Of a stretch of DNA of 44,019 bases, positions 8,100 through 15,660 are shown in pieces. Under the pieces are notes generated by a model that was not told where the DNA came from, did no database searches, and saw nothing but the letters and a program-made list of their open reading frames with translations. This DNA is from Chloroflexota bacterium (GTDB taxonomy: Bacteria > Chloroflexota > Anaerolineae > Anaerolineales > DRMV01), in the NCBI GenBank assembly GCA_011322445.1, contig DRMV01000049.1, positions 1-44,019 on the forward strand, written 5' to 3'. The translations under genes were made by a program, and so were the position numbers. The number at the start of each line of letters is the position of its first letter. Position 1 is the stretch's first letter.

Positions 8100-8543
8100 C
8101 TACTCCAACAACGCGGCAACCCGCTGAGGGACCCCCTGGCTCTCGCGCGCCAGCTGAGCGATGCTCACACCGCCCAGTTCTTTCCGAATCAACGCGCGCA
8201 AACGCGCCCAGCGCTTTCGCACCGGGCAATCCTCACTCAACGGGCAAAAGTCGGGGTCATCAATACACGGCGAAATTTCTACAGGCTCTTCACATGCTTC
8301 GACCACATCCAGCAGGCTGATTTCCTCAGCCGGCTTCGCCAACCACACGCCCCCCTTGCTGCCCCGCCGTGAGACAATCAGCCCGGCATGGGTCAGGTCT
8401 GCCACAATCCGCTTGACAAACGGCAAGGGGATAAGCATCTCATCTACCACTTCCTGAACCACTCGCGGGCCTTCATCCTGATGCATGGCTAAACTAATCA
8501 ACACCCGTACAGCATAATCAGTTCGTCGGCTAATGCGTAACAT
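8100..8543 (-). CDS. Rrf2 family Fe-S cluster transcriptional regulator
   Basis: A 147-residue protein with the Rrf2 winged helix (MLRISRRTDYAVRVLISLA, then PLPFVKRIVADLTHAGLI, SRRGSKGGVWLA) and three cysteines in the cluster-binding loop: Cys93, Cys100 and Cys106 (C-x6-C-x5-C). Family members such as NsrR, IscR and RirA sense nitric oxide, cluster status or iron. Its position directly upstream of cydA and cydB on the same strand suggests that it controls cytochrome bd in response to NO or oxygen, and perhaps itself. Which signal it senses cannot be fixed from sequence. Confidence 0.9.
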   Translation of the reverse strand: MLRISRRTDYAVRVLISLAMHQDEGPRVVQEVVDEMLIPLPFVKRIVADLTHAGLIVSRRGSKGGVWLAKPAEEISLLDVVEACEEPVEISPCIDDPDFCPLSEDCPVRKRWARLRALIRKELGGVSIAQLARESQGVPQRVAALLE

Positions 8544-8601
8544 AATTGTAGGTATCCTTTCCTCAAAGTAGCCTCAAACGGGCAATCTCATCCGGCCTTA
8601 A

Positions 8602-8620
8602 TGTTACCACAGATGTAAAC
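8602..8620. promoter_or_regulatory. Possible operator upstream of the Rrf2 gene (imperfect palindrome)
   Basis: TGTTAC and GTAAAC form an imperfect inverted repeat with a 7-nt centre, 59 nt upstream of the Rrf2 start. Rrf2 proteins bind palindromes near their own promoters, so this is a candidate site. I could not identify a clear -10/-35 pair here. Weak evidence only. Confidence 0.2.
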
Positions 8621-8683
8621 TTCTCGCCAGTAGGGAACCCCCATTTTTCCAAAATTCCTCCTCTCTCGCACCACCCTTCCCCT

Positions 8684-8692
8684 TGGTATAAT
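8684..8692 (+). promoter_or_regulatory. Extended -10 promoter for the solute-binding lipoprotein
   Basis: TGGTATAAT (TGn plus a perfect TATAAT at 8687-8692), 36 nt before the ATG at 8729. No good -35 is visible, as expected of extended -10 promoters. It lies in the divergent gap between the Rrf2 gene and the lipoprotein gene. Confidence 0.6.
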
Positions 8693-8728
8693 GCATTCCC
8701 GTCCAAAATTTCCCCAAGCCGGTGCCTT

Positions 8729-10006
8729 ATGCGAGCATTCAAAATTTTTGCCCTTCTTTTCGCCACGCTGGCCCTGGTCGCCGCAGGCTGCACAACCCGC
8801 CCCGCTCCCCAGGCCACGCCCACGGCCACCAGCCTCGCCACACCCACAGCCACTCCCACACCCGCCGCCCCTCCCACCCATTTACGGGTGTGGTTGCCGC
8901 CATCCCTGGCGCCCGATGCTTCCCCCCACGCTGCCGACCTGCTGAACACGCGCCTGCAGGCCTTTGCCGCTGCGCACAACATCACCATCGAAGTGCGCGT
9001 CAAGCCCCTCAATGGTCCGGCAGCCATGCTCACCACCCTCAACGCCACCCGCACCGTCGCCCCCGACGCCGTACCCGACATCGTGCTCATGCCGCGCACC
9101 CTCCTGGAAGCCGCAGCCGTCAAAGGGCTGGCCTTCCCCCTGCCCGAAGCCGCGTTCACCACCCCCCTCAGCGCCGACGATTGGTTCCCCTACGCCCAGC
9201 ACCTCGCCACCCTGCAAGGCGTGACCTACGGCGTTCCCTTCGCTGGCGATGCCTTTGGCCTGGTCTACCACCCCAAAGCCTTCCCCGAGCCCCCAAAAAC
9301 ATGGGAAGCCTGGTTACAAGCCCCTCAAGCGTGGGTGCTCCCCCTGGGTGACCCCCAGGCCTACGCTCTGCTGGCGCTCTATCGCGCGGCAGGCGGCGCG
9401 TGGGAAGACAAGACCGGCCGCCCCTCTCTTGACAAAGACACCTTGGCCGCCGTGCTCACACTGTTACAGGAAGCCCAGAGCAAACACCTCTTGAGCAATG
9501 CCCTGCTGGAAATCACCGACGACCACATGCTCTGGGCGCGTTATCAAGGGGAGGCCCAGGCCCTGCTACTGACCCGCATCTCACACCTGTTGCCAGGGCC
9601 CGACCCGCGGCGCATGGCCCCCATCCCCGCGGGGGAAAACGGCAAACCTGTGGCTTTCAGCGATGGCCTGCTCTGGGCACTGACCACCCCCGACCCCAAC
9701 CGCCAAACCCTCGCCGTGGCGCTGCTCGCCGACCTGGGCACGCCCGATTTCGTCGCCCAGTGGACGGAAGCCGCCGGCTACCTGCCGCCGCGGCAGTCTG
9801 CGCTGGAAAAATGGGAAAACCCGGAGCATCGCGCCCTCGTCAAAGGCATCCTCCCCGTGCTGCAACCCGCACCGCCGCCGGAAGTGTTGACCGTGCTGGG
9901 GCCGCTGGTGCACCAGGCCGCCGCTCAGGTGCTGACCGGCAAACAGTCCCCCGCCTCGGCTGCCCAATGGGCCGTGAGCACGCTGAACGGGCAGGGCGGC
10001 GGGTAA
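8729..10006 (+). CDS. Extracellular solute-binding lipoprotein (ABC transporter type)
   Basis: A 425-residue exported protein. The N-terminus MRAFKIFALLFATLALVAAGC is a lipoprotein signal with the lipobox ending at Cys21, followed by a Thr/Pro/Ala linker to about residue 48. The rest has the bilobal family 1 solute-binding pattern: LRVWLPPSL, PDIVLMPRTLLEAAA, GVTYGVPFAGDAFGLVYHP, WEAWLQAP and late FVAQWTEAAGYLPPR. Such proteins bind sugars or oligosaccharides for ABC importers, but no permease or ATPase gene is adjacent, so the partner and substrate are unknown. It may form a two-gene unit with the membrane protein downstream (25 nt gap with GGAGG). Confidence 0.82.
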   Translation: MRAFKIFALLFATLALVAAGCTTRPAPQATPTATSLATPTATPTPAAPPTHLRVWLPPSLAPDASPHAADLLNTRLQAFAAAHNITIEVRVKPLNGPAAMLTTLNATRTVAPDAVPDIVLMPRTLLEAAAVKGLAFPLPEAAFTTPLSADDWFPYAQHLATLQGVTYGVPFAGDAFGLVYHPKAFPEPPKTWEAWLQAPQAWVLPLGDPQAYALLALYRAAGGAWEDKTGRPSLDKDTLAAVLTLLQEAQSKHLLSNALLEITDDHMLWARYQGEAQALLLTRISHLLPGPDPRRMAPIPAGENGKPVAFSDGLLWALTTPDPNRQTLAVALLADLGTPDFVAQWTEAAGYLPPRQSALEKWENPEHRALVKGILPVLQPAPPPEVLTVLGPLVHQAAAQVLTGKQSPASAAQWAVSTLNGQGGG

Positions 10007-10031
10007 GCCACGCTTTGCACGGAGGTGAAAG

Positions 10032-10643
10032 ATGCCTGCCTGGCTTGAACCTATTCTCTCCATTATCACCATCACCGCTGCGTTCTTCCTGATAGCATGG
10101 TTTGTTGCCCGTGACACCCTTTCTCGCGGGGCGCGGATTGTAGGCTGGGCCAGCGTGACGATTGCAGCCGCGAGTTTTCTTTGGTCGTTGTGGGTGGAAA
10201 GCCTTGCCCCTTACCTTCACAAAGGGCACATGAACGCCGCTATCCTCACGGTGGCTCAGGTGCTCGTGGCGTTGCTGGCGTTGGCGTTCACGGTGGCAGG
10301 GGCGGTGAAGTTCCTGCGGGCATGGGCCAGCATGGGATGGGTTGTGAAGCATGGAGCGCAGCATTTTCTGAAAAACTCCCCCGAATTTCAGAAAATCCGA
10401 GAAACGCCCACCGCAGCCGAACGCTGGCGGATGGCCTTTGCACTCATCGGGCGGCTGCTGGCGCTGCCGGGCCTGTGGTGGGTGCCCACAGGCGTAGGCG
10501 TGATGGTGCTGGGTTTTCAGTACCTGGACCCGGAATTTGCGCCCGACCCGCAGGTGGTCAACGTCGGGATTGGCTTTCTTGCTGTGGGGTTGGTGCTGCT
10601 GGTGTGGCGGCTGCTGGTCCCCGAAACGACCTCTGCGAACTGA
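10032..10643 (+). CDS. Membrane protein of unknown function
   Basis: A 203-residue protein that I do not recognise. Roughly four hydrophobic segments are visible: residues 7-26, 34-52, 70-92 and 175-195, plus a weaker one around 140-160. A cytoplasmic-looking charged stretch (KHGAQHFLKNSPEFQKIRET) lies between them. The start is well supported by GGAGGTGAAAG before the ATG. It follows the solute-binding lipoprotein with 25 nt, so co-expression is likely, but it does not resemble an ABC permease. Confidence 0.7.
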   Translation: MPAWLEPILSIITITAAFFLIAWFVARDTLSRGARIVGWASVTIAAASFLWSLWVESLAPYLHKGHMNAAILTVAQVLVALLALAFTVAGAVKFLRAWASMGWVVKHGAQHFLKNSPEFQKIRETPTAAERWRMAFALIGRLLALPGLWWVPTGVGVMVLGFQYLDPEFAPDPQVVNVGIGFLAVGLVLLVWRLLVPETTSAN

Positions 10644-10675
10644 ACTAAAATTCGTAACTGTTCAGCCTCGGCAAG

Positions 10676-10826
10676 GAGAAACCGCAGATTTCGCAGATTC
10701 CGCAGGAAAAAATCCACCGATCTCACAGATTGAGGTTGAGAAACGCCGCCCGTTTCTGTCCCTTGGCGCCCTTGGCGTCACCTCTTTGCGCCTTGGCGTT
10801 AACTTCTTGGCGCCCTTGGCGTTAAA
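10676..10826. repeat. Degenerate short-repeat array (GCAGATT and CTTGGCG families)
   Basis: In the gap between the convergent membrane protein and yifB genes. Its left part repeats CGCAGATT-like units (at about 10683-10735). Its right part repeats CTTGGCG/CTTTGCGCC units (at about 10760-10822), ending right at the yifB stop codon. Similar GCAGATT and CTTTGCG arrays occur in intergenic regions of many environmental bacteria. No open frame and no classical terminator are visible. Confidence 0.6.
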
Positions 10827-12345
10827 ACTCAAACAACCGGGGGCGATATTGCAGCGCCTCGGCAATGTGCTGGGGCAGGATGGCTTCGCTGGCTTCCAGA
10901 TCGGCAATGGTGCGAGCAACCTTGAGCACACGGTGGTACCCCCGCGCCGAAAGCGCCATTTGCTGCATGGCGTGTTTGAGCAGGTTTTGCCCGGTTTCGT
11001 CCACCCGGCAAAAGCGGCGGATTTCCGCGGGGCCCATATCGGCGTTGCTTTGCTTGCCCACGGAAGCCAGCCGCTGCCGTTGCCGCGCGCGGGCGGCTTC
11101 CACCCGCTGCTGGATGGCTTCCGAAGGCTCGCCGCGGCGGTCGGCGCTCAGTTTTTCGTAATCCACCCGCGGTACCTCAATGTGAATGTCAATGCGGTCG
11201 AGCAGCGGCCCCGAAATGCGCTTGCGGTAGCGGGCGATTTCCCCCGTGGAGCAGGTGCAAGCGCGCACCGGGTCGCCGTAGTAGCCGCACGGGCAGGGGT
11301 TCATGGCCGCGACCAGCATGAAGTTGGCGGGAAAGGTGAGGGTGCCCTGGGCGCGGCTGATGGTCACGATGTGGTCCTCCAGGGGCTGGCGGAGCACTTC
11401 CAGCACCCGGCGGTCGAATTCCGGCAGTTCGTCGAGGAAGAGCACGCCGCGGTGGGCTAAGGAAACCTCGCCCGGGTGGGGAATGTTGCCGCCGCCCACC
11501 AACCCGGCGTGGGAAATGGTGTGGTGGGGGGCGCGGAATGGCCGCTGGGTGACCAGGGGCGTTTCGGCGGGCAGCAGGTCGGCGACGGAGTAGATGCGGG
11601 TGACATCCAGCGCCTCGTCAATGGTCAGGCGGGGCAAAATGCCGGGGAGCGCACGCGCCAGCAGGGTTTTGCCGGACCCCGGCGGCCCCATCATCAGCAG
11701 GTTGTGCCCGCCCGCGGCGGCGACTTCCAGCGCCCGCTTGGCGTGTTCCTGCCCCTTGATTTCGCTGAAATCCACCAGCCCCTGCGCGGGCGGCAGGTCG
11801 GTGAGGTGGATGGGCGGCTGAGGGGCGATGGGCTGGCCACCGGTAAGGTGATCTACCAGCGCGGCGAGGGACGCCACGGGGAAAACTTCGATTTCGGGGA
11901 TGAGCGCGGCCTCGGCGGCATCGGCCGCGGGCACGAACAGCCGCCGGAAGCCGTGTTCGCGCGCCGCGGCGGCAATGGGCAGTACCCCACGGACGTGCCG
12001 CACCGTGCCCTCCAGCGAGAGTTCGCCGACCACGAGGGCATCGTCCAACGCGCCGGGCGGCAGGTGGCCGTCGGCGGCCAACACGCCGAGGGCGATGGGC
12101 AGGTCGTACATCGTGCCCACCTTGCGCACCGAAGCAGGGGCCAGGTTGATGGTCAGGCGGCGGCGCGGCATGGCAAAGCCGCTGTTGCGCAGCGCAGCCT
12201 GTACCCGCTCGCGGCTTTCCTGCACCGCGGCGTCGGGCAGCCCCACGATGACCATCGCGGGCATCCCGCGGGCGGTGTCCACTTCAACTTCCACAATGAC
12301 GCCGTCTAACCCCACGACGGCACAGGAAAAGATGCGGGAGAGCAT
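10822..12345 (-). CDS. yifB: YifB/ComM family Mg-chelatase-like AAA+ ATPase
   Basis: A 507-residue protein with three parts. An N-terminal Lon-protease-like (ChlI) domain covers about residues 1-165 and includes [15 protein letters not shown] and [13 protein letters not shown] Mg-chelatase AAA+ core follows, with Walker [12 protein letters not shown] at about 220 and Walker [11 protein letters not shown] at about 300. The C-terminal helical domain has [19 protein letters not shown]. ComM from this family is a hexameric helicase that promotes branch migration during natural transformation. [13 protein letters not shown] cysteine cluster is also conserved. The ATG at 12345 has no Shine-Dalgarno sequence; the region upstream is C/T-rich repeat. 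Confidence 0.95.
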   Translation of the reverse strand: MLSRIFSCAVVGLDGVIVEVEVDTARGMPAMVIVGLPDAAVQESRERVQAALRNSGFAMPRRRLTINLAPASVRKVGTMYDLPIALGVLAADGHLPPGALDDALVVGELSLEGTVRHVRGVLPIAAAAREHGFRRLFVPAADAAEAALIPEIEVFPVASLAALVDHLTGGQPIAPQPPIHLTDLPPAQGLVDFSEIKGQEHAKRALEVAAAGGHNLLMMGPPGSGKTLLARALPGILPRLTIDEALDVTRIYSVADLLPAETPLVTQRPFRAPHHTISHAGLVGGGNIPHPGEVSLAHRGVLFLDELPEFDRRVLEVLRQPLEDHIVTISRAQGTLTFPANFMLVAAMNPCPCGYYGDPVRACTCSTGEIARYRKRISGPLLDRIDIHIEVPRVDYEKLSADRRGEPSEAIQQRVEAARARQRQRLASVGKQSNADMGPAEIRRFCRVDETGQNLLKHAMQQMALSARGYHRVLKVARTIADLEASEAILPQHIAEALQYRPRLFEF

Positions 12346-12407
12346 GGGAGGAATAAGGGAATGAGGAGTTTAAGGAATTAGGGATGCGGGATTAGGGCGG
12401 GGTTTCC
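12346..12407. repeat. Short low-complexity repeat (ATTAGGGA-like units) between yifB and the nucleotidyltransferase
   Basis: The plus strand carries units such as AAGGGAATGAGGAG, AAGGAATTAGGGATG and GGATTAGGG. Very similar units lie upstream of polA at 15588-15660. No gene is present. Confidence 0.5.
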
Positions 12408-12725
12408 TCATGCGATTTCCACTGCCTCATCCAAAATTCTCTTTCCGATACGGGGCTTCAAGGCACTTTGCATGACCAAATCCACTTTGACGCCTAAGGC
12501 GTCGGAAATCTCGTATTCCATCGCCATGAATTGAAGCAGCGAGGGCGGTTGGTCAAATGTAACCAGTAAATCCAGATCGCTAAGGCGGTCGGCTTCACCG
12601 CGCACGTAGGAGCCGAAAACCGCCAATGATTGGACGTGATATTGCTCACGCAACTGCGGGAGCATTTCGCGAAGCCGCGCTCGAATTTCAGTAAGGGTCA
12701 AGGATTGTTGCCGTTGCTCGCTCAT
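12408..12725 (-). CDS. Solitary MNT-type nucleotidyltransferase domain protein
   Basis: A 105-residue minimal nucleotidyltransferase. Signature GSYVRGEADRLSDLDLLV (residues about 36-53), with a third acidic strand at VKVDLVMQSAL. Proteins of this type are usually antitoxins of HEPN/MNT pairs, but no HEPN gene is adjacent here, as yifB and polA flank it. The ATG at 12725 is chosen because a TATAAT lies only 6 nt upstream; the longer frame starting at 12782 would overlap polA and include the promoter. It may be an orphan antitoxin or a cellular nucleotidyltransferase with another target. Confidence 0.8.
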   Translation of the reverse strand: MSEQRQQSLTLTEIRARLREMLPQLREQYHVQSLAVFGSYVRGEADRLSDLDLLVTFDQPPSLLQFMAMEYEISDALGVKVDLVMQSALKPRIGKRILDEAVEIA

Positions 12726-12731
12726 ATTTCC

Positions 12732-12737
12732 ATTATA
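12732..12737 (-). promoter_or_regulatory. -10 element that would give a leaderless nucleotidyltransferase mRNA
   Basis: A perfect TATAAT on the minus strand ends 6 nt before the ATG at 12725, so transcription would begin at or within 1-2 nt of the start codon. No Shine-Dalgarno sequence is present. No clear -35 was found. Confidence 0.5.
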
Positions 12738-12763
12738 CAGGAAACCCTGCATTGTGCTGCCCT

Positions 12764-15580
12764 TTACTGCTCCCCTTTCCACCCCTCCATCTCATCCCAA
12801 TTCTTCCCCACCTTCGCATCTGTCACTAACGGCACGGCGAGGCGGTAGGCGTTCCCCATTTCGCTTTGCACCGCGCGGGCGACGTCGCTCAGGGCGTCCT
12901 CCGGCACTTCCAGCATCAGTTCGTCATGCACCTGCAGCAGCATTTTGGCGGGCAGGCCGTCACGCTTCAGCCGCTCGGCCACCCGCAGCATGGCCAGTTT
13001 CATGATGTCCGCCGCGGTGCCCTGGATGGGCGCGTTGATGGCTTCCCGCTCGGCACGCAGGCGGGCGTTGCGGTTGGCCGGCTTTTGCAATTCGGGGAAG
13101 TAGCGCCGCCGCCCTAACAGCGTTTCCACATAGCCCTGTTCAGCGGCTTTGCGGCGGGTTTCTTCAATGTAGCGCTTTACGCCGGGGAAGCGCTTGAAGT
13201 AGGCTTCCACGAAGTTTTCGGCTTCGGCTAAGGTGAGGTCGGTGGTGCGGGTGAGACCGAAGGGGCTCATGCCGTAAATCAGGCCAAAGTTGATGGCCTT
13301 GGCGTGGCGGCGCATCTGCGGGGTGACGGCTTCCAGCGGCACGCCGTAGATGGCCGCCGCGGTCGCAGCGTGGATGTCTTGCCCGGCCTGGAAGGCGGCA
13401 ATCATGGCCTCGTCGCCCGAAATGTGTGCCACGATGCGCAGTTCCACCTGGGAATAGTCCACCGAAAGCAGCAGGTGACCTTCGGGTGCGACGAAAGCCC
13501 GCCGCACCCGCCGCCCCACCGGCGTGCGCACGGGGATGTTCTGCAGGTTGGGGTCGGAAGACGCAATCCGCCCGGTGACGGTGCCGGTCTGGTTGTAGGA
13601 GGTGTGCACCCGTCCGGTTTCAGGGTTGACCTGCTGGGGCAAGGCGTCCACATAGGTGGATTTGATTTTCGCCAGTTCGCGGTGTTCCAGCACCCAATCC
13701 ACCACCGGGTGCTGGCCGCGCAGGGCTTCCAGCACGCTGGCCGAGGTGGAATAGTGGCCGCTCTTGGTCTTGCGGGTGCGGTCGGGCGGCTCCAGCCCCA
13801 GAGTTTCAAACAAAATTTTGGAAAGTTGCTGGGTGGAGTTGATGTTGAAACGCTGCCCCACGGCCTGGTAAATTTTCTCTTCCAGCGCGTGCAACTGGTC
13901 GGCGAGTTCCTGCGACATGCGGGCGAGGAAATCGGTATCCACCAGAATGCCGTTCATCTCCATGCGCGCCAGCACGGGCACTAAGGGCATCTCAATTTCC
14001 CGGAACAGCCGCCAGCCGTTGCGCTCGCGGACGTCGGCTTCCAGCAGGGGCATCAGGCGCAGGGTCATCACCGCATCGGCGGCGGCGTAGGGCGCGGCCT
14101 TTGCCACCGGCACCTCGGCCATGCTGATTTGCTTCTTGCCTTTGCCGATGAGTTCGCTGATGTCGGTCATTTCCACACCGAGGCGCGTCCAGGCCAGGTT
14201 TTTCAGCCCCAAATTGTGGGAAGCCGGGTCGCGCACCCACTCGGCAATCATGGTGTCGAAGGCGGGCGTGCTCATGGGCAGGCCGTGGCGTGCCAGAATC
14301 ACCAGGTCGTATTTGATGTTGTGCCCCACCTTCGCCACCTGCGGGTCGGCCAGGAAGGGGGCGAGGGCGGCGCGCACGGTTTCCCACGGCAGTTGGGCTT
14401 CGCCGGTGCGGTGGCCGATGGGAATGTAGAAACCTTCGCCCTCATCCACCGCGAGGGAAACGCCCACCAGGTCGGCGCGCATTTTGTCGGTGGCGGTGGT
14501 TTCGGTGTCGATGGCAATGGTGCGGGCGGCCTTCAGGCGGCGGGTGAGGGCTTGCAATGCTTCCGGGGAAGCCACCACGGTGGTGCGGAAGCCCAAATCG
14601 GGCGCGAGGGAAACCGGCGAAGGCGTGCCCGCGGCGGCCTGCCCGCCGAAGAGGGGAAGTTGCTGGGGTTCGGCGCTTTCCCCGCTCGCGGCCTGCTGCC
14701 ATTCCCGCAGGCGTTTGAGCAGCGAGCGGAATTCCAGTTCGCGGAACAGGGCTTCCACCCCGCCTACCGCGTCGGGACGCGGCACGGCCTGCGCCAGATC
14801 CACCTGCACGTTCAGGTCGGTGCGGATGCGCGCCAGGTCGCGGCTCAGGTAGGCGTTGTCGCGGTCGGCTTCCAGTTTGCGGCGGATGCCGGGGGAAAGT
14901 TCGTCCAGGTGGGCGTAGATGCCGTCCAGGGTGTCGTATTTTTGCAGCAGTTTGGCCGCGGTCTTCTCGCCGATGCCGCGCACGCCGGGGATGTTGTCGG
15001 ATTTGTCGCCCACCAGTGCCTTGAAATCCACAATCTGGTCGGGGCGCACGCCGTATTTGGCTTTCACCTTTTCGGGGGTGTAGTCGGTGCTGTCGGAAAG
15101 TTGGCGGCCAGGGAGGGAAACGATGATGCGGTCGTCGACCAGTTGCAGCAGGTCACGGTCGCCGGTAACGATTTTCACCCCCATGCCCTCGTTTTTGGCG
15201 AGACGTTTGGCCGCGCTGCCCAGCACATCGTCGGCTTCGTAGCCTTCCATTTCGAGGCGGGGAAAGCCAAAGGCGTCCACCAGTTGGCGGATGCGCGCCA
15301 TCTGGGGCACCAGGTCTTCGGGCATTTTAGCGCGGGTGGCCTTGTATTCGGGGTAGATGTCGTCGCGGAAGGTGCGGCCGACATCGAAGGCCACGGCGAG
15401 GTAGTCGGGGCGGTCGGCTTCCAGCAAACGCAGCAGGATGCTGGCGAAGCCGTACACCGCGGCGGTGGGTTCGCCGGCGGACGTGCGCCAGCGGTCGCCG
15501 CCGGTGCCGCCCGCGGTGAGAGCAAAGTAGGCACGGTAGGCCAGGGCGTGGCCGTCGAGGAGGTAAATGGTGGGGGGCAT
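12764..15580 (-). CDS. polA: DNA polymerase I
   Basis: A 938-residue three-domain PolA. The 5'-3' exonuclease domain (about 1-300) has LLDGHALAYRAYF, EADDVLG and GDKSDNIPGVRGIGEKTA. The 3'-5' exonuclease domain (about 330-520) retains IDTETTATD, VGHNIKYD and YAAADAVMTL, so proofreading looks intact. The polymerase domain has motif A SVDYSQVELRIVAH, motif B RRHAKAINFGLIYG and motif C LQVHDELMLEV. The enzyme removes primers and fills gaps in replication and repair. It reads away from the 516-residue fusion protein gene with a 70-nt repeat-bearing gap. The ATG at 15580 has no clear Shine-Dalgarno sequence. Confidence 0.97.
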   Translation of the reverse strand: MPPTIYLLDGHALAYRAYFALTAGGTGGDRWRTSAGEPTAAVYGFASILLRLLEADRPDYLAVAFDVGRTFRDDIYPEYKATRAKMPEDLVPQMARIRQLVDAFGFPRLEMEGYEADDVLGSAAKRLAKNEGMGVKIVTGDRDLLQLVDDRIIVSLPGRQLSDSTDYTPEKVKAKYGVRPDQIVDFKALVGDKSDNIPGVRGIGEKTAAKLLQKYDTLDGIYAHLDELSPGIRRKLEADRDNAYLSRDLARIRTDLNVQVDLAQAVPRPDAVGGVEALFRELEFRSLLKRLREWQQAASGESAEPQQLPLFGGQAAAGTPSPVSLAPDLGFRTTVVASPEALQALTRRLKAARTIAIDTETTATDKMRADLVGVSLAVDEGEGFYIPIGHRTGEAQLPWETVRAALAPFLADPQVAKVGHNIKYDLVILARHGLPMSTPAFDTMIAEWVRDPASHNLGLKNLAWTRLGVEMTDISELIGKGKKQISMAEVPVAKAAPYAAADAVMTLRLMPLLEADVRERNGWRLFREIEMPLVPVLARMEMNGILVDTDFLARMSQELADQLHALEEKIYQAVGQRFNINSTQQLSKILFETLGLEPPDRTRKTKSGHYSTSASVLEALRGQHPVVDWVLEHRELAKIKSTYVDALPQQVNPETGRVHTSYNQTGTVTGRIASSDPNLQNIPVRTPVGRRVRRAFVAPEGHLLLSVDYSQVELRIVAHISGDEAMIAAFQAGQDIHAATAAAIYGVPLEAVTPQMRRHAKAINFGLIYGMSPFGLTRTTDLTLAEAENFVEAYFKRFPGVKRYIEETRRKAAEQGYVETLLGRRRYFPELQKPANRNARLRAEREAINAPIQGTAADIMKLAMLRVAERLKRDGLPAKMLLQVHDELMLEVPEDALSDVARAVQSEMGNAYRLAVPLVTDAKVGKNWDEMEGWKGEQ

Positions 15581-15587
15581 AAGCGTC

Positions 15588-15660
15588 AGGAATTGCGAGT
15601 TAGGGAATTAGGAATGGCGGACGGGGCAGAAGTCAGGAAGTTAGGGGAAGTTAGGGAGTT
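15588..15660. repeat. Tandem short repeats (GAAGTTAGGG / GAATTAGG units) upstream of polA
   Basis: Imperfect copies of the type GAGTTAGGGAATTAGGAA and GTCAGGAAGTTAGGGGAAGTTAGGGAGTTA fill the gap between polA and the gene upstream. They resemble the repeat before yifB at 12346-12407. No gene is visible. Confidence 0.55.

Noticed and set aside
6639-8372. 577-residue open frame on the plus strand
   Set aside because: Lies opposite cydA and the Rrf2 gene; His/Arg/Gln-rich composition with no domain pattern, a typical shadow of a GC-rich coding strand.
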